Below are positions 6,126 to 8,997 of a stretch of 8,997 nucleotides of DNA, piece by piece. This stretch comes from IDS-8 sp965651325. Lineage in GTDB: Bacteria > Pseudomonadota > Gammaproteobacteria > Steroidobacterales > Woeseiaceae. The stretch lies in NCBI GenBank assembly GCA_965651325.1, contig CBFGSB010000125.1, positions 1-8,997 of the forward strand, read 5' to 3'. The translations under genes were made by a program, and so were the position numbers. The first letter of the stretch is position 1. The number at the start of each line of letters is the position of its first letter. The notes below the pieces were generated by a model that was not told where the DNA came from, did not search any database, and saw nothing but the letters and a program-made list of their open reading frames with translations.

Positions 6126-7727
6126 ATGCCGCGCCCGGAACTCATCGATTCCCTGCCCGACCTCGTGCTGCTGGTAAGGCGTGACGGGACCCCCGTGGCA
6201 CATGCCGGCGGACGGGCCGTAACCGAGCTCGGGAAGCGGAACGGGGCAGGCGAGACCTTCGTGCCGTCGTGGTCCCGGTCGACGGCAACGCTCGTTCGCC
6301 AGCTCGCCCGCAAGGCCATCGCCGACCGTGCCGCGGTGGAGGCACGCTTCCGGCACGGCGACAAGCGCTACGAGATTCGCGCCAGCCCGCAGAGCCCGAA
6401 CCGGGCGCTTTGTGTCATCCGCCCCGCGCTCGGCGACGGTGTCGACTGGACCGGCGAGCACCGGCAGCTCCAGCTCGATCGCCGCGGCTTCCTGCGCCGT
6501 TTCAAGGAATCGATCGCCATTGCCGCCCTGCGCGAGCAGCCGCTCGCCGTTGCCGTGCTGTACATCGACGAGATCACGGACATCGCGCAGGTCATCACGA
6601 CCGCGCTTTCCGAACAGATCATGACCGCAGCGTTTGCGAGGTTGCCGGTGCACGCGGCCGACGTTACCGGCGCGCCCGACTGCTACATGGGCCAGCTCGG
6701 CGAGAACCTGCTCGCCGTCGTCGTGCACAGCGCGGACCGCGATGCCGTCGAAGCGCGGGTCGCGGACATCTGCGCCAGCCTCCGGGAGCCGATCGATATC
6801 GGGGACGCGGAGTTCCGTCTCACGCCGTACGCGGGGGTGAGCGTTCTCGGCGTCGACGCGTCCAGCCCGCGCGTGCTGCTCGACCACGCGCGCGCCGCCG
6901 CGGCGGAAGCGCGCCGCGCCTGTTCCCGCGACGTGTTCTTCTTCAGCGATACGATGCAACTGCGATCGCTCGCGCGCATCGACATCGCGAGCGAGTTGCG
7001 CGAGGCGATCGCAAGCGGCGCCATCCGCCTTCGCTACGCCGCCCGGCACGATTTGCGCACCGGGCGCCGCGTTGCCTGGGTGGGCTATGCCCGCTGGCTG
7101 CACCCGTTGCGCGGAGAGATTCGCCCGATAGAGTTCCTGCCCGTCGCGCGGGCGACCGGGCTCGCCATCGGCCTTTCCCGCAGCATTCTCGGGCAGCTTC
7201 CGCGCGACTTCGCCGCGCTCGGCGCGGACTCGGAGGCGGACGTGCGCATCTCGCTCGGCCCGCTCGGCGATCACGTCCTGCACGAGGACTTCGTCCCGGA
7301 CCTGCACGCCGTCCTGTCCGACGCCGCGATAGCGCCCGAGCGGCTCGAGTTGCGCGTCGCGGAAAAGGTGTTCGTCGCGCGGGATACCGCGGATTTCCGT
7401 TCGCTGCACCGGCGCGGCCTGCAGTTCGTGGTCGACGAAGTCGGCCGGGATGCCGGCTCGCTGGCAGCGCTCGCGCGTGCGCCGGTGTGGGGCCTGCAGC
7501 TCGACCGCGCCTGGGTGCAGGCCCTGCGCAACGACGCCATCGCGCGCAAGGTATGCCGCGCCGGGATCGCCATGGCAACCGCGCTGTCGCTTACGCCCAT
7601 CGCCACGGGCGTCGACGACGAGGCCCAGCGTGAGGCGCTCCTCGAGCTCGGCTGCAGCTATGGCCTCGGCGATCTTTATGGCGGCTTCGACTCCGGCGTG
7701 ACCGCGCTTCCGCCGGAGACGGCCTAG
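6126..7727 (+). CDS. Degenerate PAS-GGDEF-EAL protein, probably catalytically inactive
   Basis: A 533-residue cytoplasmic protein with the layout of a c-di-GMP enzyme but ruined active sites. Residues about 5-100 look like a PAS domain (LIDSLPDLVLLVRRDG at its start). Residues about 112-260 match a GGDEF fold, but the signature is LGENL (191-195) instead of GGDEF, so cyclase activity is not expected. Residues about 275-525 match an EAL fold (GEIRPIEFLPVARATGL is clear), yet EAL is VGY (319-321), the metal-binding Asn is Ser376, ELTE is RVAE (410-413), DDFG is DEVG (437-440), the catalytic Lys is Gln458, EGVE is TGVD (494-497) and QGY is LGD (514-516). Phosphodiesterase activity is therefore very unlikely. 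It may be a protein-interaction scaffold or anti-regulator, like other degenerate GGDEF-EAL proteins. The start is ATG 6126, or GTG 6117 nine nt earlier; neither has a clear ribosome site. No membrane segment is seen. Confidence 0.85.
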   Translation: MPRPELIDSLPDLVLLVRRDGTPVAHAGGRAVTELGKRNGAGETFVPSWSRSTATLVRQLARKAIADRAAVEARFRHGDKRYEIRASPQSPNRALCVIRPALGDGVDWTGEHRQLQLDRRGFLRRFKESIAIAALREQPLAVAVLYIDEITDIAQVITTALSEQIMTAAFARLPVHAADVTGAPDCYMGQLGENLLAVVVHSADRDAVEARVADICASLREPIDIGDAEFRLTPYAGVSVLGVDASSPRVLLDHARAAAAEARRACSRDVFFFSDTMQLRSLARIDIASELREAIASGAIRLRYAARHDLRTGRRVAWVGYARWLHPLRGEIRPIEFLPVARATGLAIGLSRSILGQLPRDFAALGADSEADVRISLGPLGDHVLHEDFVPDLHAVLSDAAIAPERLELRVAEKVFVARDTADFRSLHRRGLQFVVDEVGRDAGSLAALARAPVWGLQLDRAWVQALRNDAIARKVCRAGIAMATALSLTPIATGVDDEAQREALLELGCSYGLGDLYGGFDSGVTALPPETA

Positions 7728-7737
7728 CCGCTTCGAA

Positions 7738-7768
7738 GGCGCCGCCCAACGCGCCCGGCTTTTAATTT
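7738..7768 (+). terminator. Possible weak intrinsic terminator after the GGDEF/EAL-like gene
   Basis: Short GC inverted repeats (GGCGC 7738-7742 with GCGCC 7751-7755, or GCCG 7741-7744 with CGGC 7756-7759) are followed directly by TTTTAATTT at 7760-7768. The stems are only 4-5 bp, so this is a weak candidate; the position 11 nt after the stop codon and the T-rich tail are what support it. Confidence 0.3.
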
Positions 7769-7823
7769 GACCCCGCCGTTATGAGAACCGCGTCACAAAA
7801 ATAGCGGGCCCGATGCCGTCCGT

Positions 7824-7841
7824 GCCCGGGCTGTCCCGGGC
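7824..7841 (+). repeat. Perfect GC hairpin in the leader of the S8 protease gene
   Basis: GCCCGGG (7824-7830), loop CTGT (7831-7834), CCCGGGC (7835-7841) form a 7-bp all-GC stem ending 45 nt before the protease start. No T-run follows. An alternative pairing of 7804-7812 with 7837-7844 (8 bp with one bulged G) would compete with it. It could be a leader structure, a protein-binding dyad or a Rho-independent-like pause; none is proven. Confidence 0.45.
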
Positions 7842-7886
7842 CGCATGTAGTGAGATGCGTTTCACGCTTTTGCGGGGAAAAAGAAC

Positions 7887-8997
7887 ATGGAACGTCTCCT
7901 ACACGCACCCCGGTTGCTGGTCCTCCTGCTGGCCGCAACCGCGGCACCGATCACCGCGGCGGCCGAAGCGCCCGCCTCCTACATCGTGCAGGGCGCCACC
8001 CTGGACGCGGCGCGCTCGCACGTCGAGAGCGTCGGGGCCGAACCCGGGCAGGAACTCGGCATCATCAACGCGGTCTCCGCCAGTCTCACCGAGGAGCAGG
8101 TCGCCCGGCTGCGCGCCGACGCGAGCCTTCGGGTGTACGCGGACCGCGCCGTTCGCACGCAGGGCCTGTTCGACTTCCTGGGCAATATCTTCGGCGGCTC
8201 GGACGACGACGAAGATGACGAGGATGATTCCGGGCAAGACGCCGGCAACGCGCTCGAGAGCCTGGTGGAAGACCTCGTCAATGGCCTCAACTCGACCCTC
8301 GCGGAAACGCCGCTGGTGCAAACGGTGCAGGAAGTGGCCGTGCCCGTCGTCTCGACTGCCACGACCTTGCCGGTCGTGGGCGCGATCACCGATCCGGTCG
8401 TCGACCTTACCAGCTCCCTTCCCGTCCTCGAGGACGGCGCGGGTATCCTCGGGCTGCCGCTGCTCTACGAAACGAATTACCCCGGGCTGATCGACGCGGA
8501 CGCCCTCCACCGCGCCGGCATCACCGGCCGCGGCGTGACAATCGCCGTGCTCGACACGGGCCTCTGGAAGGACACCACCCAGTTCTACGGCAACCGCGTG
8601 CTCGCCTCCGTCGACGTGACGAACGGCGGCTCCGGCCCGGTGCGCAGCGACCCGTACGGTCACGGCACGCACATCACGTCCATCATGGCGAGCGGGGCAC
8701 AGGCGCTTTCCGGTGAGTATCACAGCATCGCGCCGAAGGCGAACCTGGTGGTCGTGCGCGCGTTCAACGGCGAAGGTGCCGGGCGCTACGTCGACGTCAT
8801 CGCCGGCATCGACTGGATCGTCGCGAACCGCGACCGCTACGACATCCGGGTGCTGAACCTGTCGTTCGGCGCGGAACCGCAATCCTATTACTGGGACGAT
8901 CCCCTCAACCAGGCGGTAATGGCCGCATGGCGCGCCGGGATTGTCGTCGTCACCGCCGCCGGTAACGACGGCCCGGACCCGATGACCATCGACGTGC
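7887..8997 (+). CDS. Secreted subtilisin-like serine protease (S8), 3'-truncated
   Basis: The first 370 codons of a subtilase; the frame is open through the last base. A signal peptide is evident (HAPRLLVLLLAATAA, cleavage near AAA/EA at about residues 25-27). Residues about 30-90 (SYIVQGATLDAARSHVE to RVYADRAV) look like an inhibitor-I9-type propeptide. Then comes an atypical insert of roughly 100 residues with nine consecutive acidic residues (106-114) and a Val/Thr/Pro-rich stretch. The catalytic domain starts near YPGLIDADALHRAG: Asp223 in VLDTG, His259 in GHGTHI, oxyanion Asn360 in AAGNDG; the nucleophilic Ser must lie past the window end. The start is secure: an in-frame TGA is 36 nt upstream and no other start intervenes; GGGGA lies 8 nt before the ATG. 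The protein is presumably exported and processed. The substrate is unknown. Confidence 0.93.
   Translation, partial: MERLLHAPRLLVLLLAATAAPITAAAEAPASYIVQGATLDAARSHVESVGAEPGQELGIINAVSASLTEEQVARLRADASLRVYADRAVRTQGLFDFLGNIFGGSDDDEDDEDDSGQDAGNALESLVEDLVNGLNSTLAETPLVQTVQEVAVPVVSTATTLPVVGAITDPVVDLTSSLPVLEDGAGILGLPLLYETNYPGLIDADALHRAGITGRGVTIAVLDTGLWKDTTQFYGNRVLASVDVTNGGSGPVRSDPYGHGTHITSIMASGAQALSGEYHSIAPKANLVVVRAFNGEGAGRYVDVIAGIDWIVANRDRYDIRVLNLSFGAEPQSYYWDDPLNQAVMAAWRAGIVVVTAAGNDGPDPMTIDV

Noticed and set aside
6021..7409. 462-codon minus-strand open frame opposite the GGDEF/EAL-like gene
   Set aside because: Compositionally an antisense shadow; the plus-strand frame keeps the PAS-GGDEF-EAL fold pattern over its full length.
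7767..7795. TTGACC at 7767-7772 as -35 of the protease promoter
   Set aside because: At 17-nt spacing the -10 position reads GCGTCA, not TATAAT-like; alternatives need abnormal spacing.
7813..8490. 225-codon plus-strand frame overlapping the protease start
   Set aside because: Out of frame with the protease, Arg/Ser/Pro-rich, and ends inside the protease gene; a shadow frame.
7899..8882. 327-codon minus-strand open frame opposite the protease
   Set aside because: The plus strand encodes an unmistakable S8 protease with Asp, His and Asn motifs; the opposite frame has none and is Arg/Val/His-rich.

Overview
The window is GC-rich (about two thirds G+C by eye), densely coded, with short intergenic gaps. 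The gene content (LysR regulator, lipoprotein, GGDEF-EAL protein, secreted S8 protease) points to a Gram-negative, high-GC proteobacterium, most likely gammaproteobacterial. That placement is inference, because no rRNA or marker gene is present. I saw no IS element, CRISPR array, tRNA, rRNA or phage gene.

Layout. (1) Positions 1-3225, plus strand: a 5'-truncated GNAT acetyltransferase, a lambda-crystallin/L-gulonate-type 3-hydroxyacid dehydrogenase starting 1 nt after it, and an exported CocE/NonD-family serine hydrolase 17 nt further on. The spacing suggests one operon, probably catabolic. (2) Positions 3226-3322 hold no gene that I can see. (3) Positions 3323-4663: a small cysteine-rich lipoprotein (minus strand) is divergent from a LysR-type regulator (plus strand). 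They share a 114-nt region that carries a T-N11-A dyad. (4) Positions 4666-5985, minus strand: a secreted protein of unknown function with a glycine-rich segment and a fibronectin-III-like C-terminus. It converges on the regulator, with only 2 nt between the stop codons. (5) Positions 6126-7727, plus strand: a PAS-GGDEF-EAL architecture in which essentially every catalytic motif is degraded, so probably a non-enzymatic signalling or scaffold protein. (6) Positions 7728-7886: an intergenic region with a strong GC hairpin. (7) Positions 7887-8997, plus strand: a secreted subtilisin-like (S8) protease, cut off by the window end before its catalytic serine. It has an unusual acidic and hydrophobic insert between propeptide and catalytic domain.

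No single, clearly new multi-gene system is evident. The best candidates for a second look are the cysteine-rich regulator/lipoprotein pair, the catalytically dead GGDEF-EAL protein, the protease insert and the orphan secreted protein.
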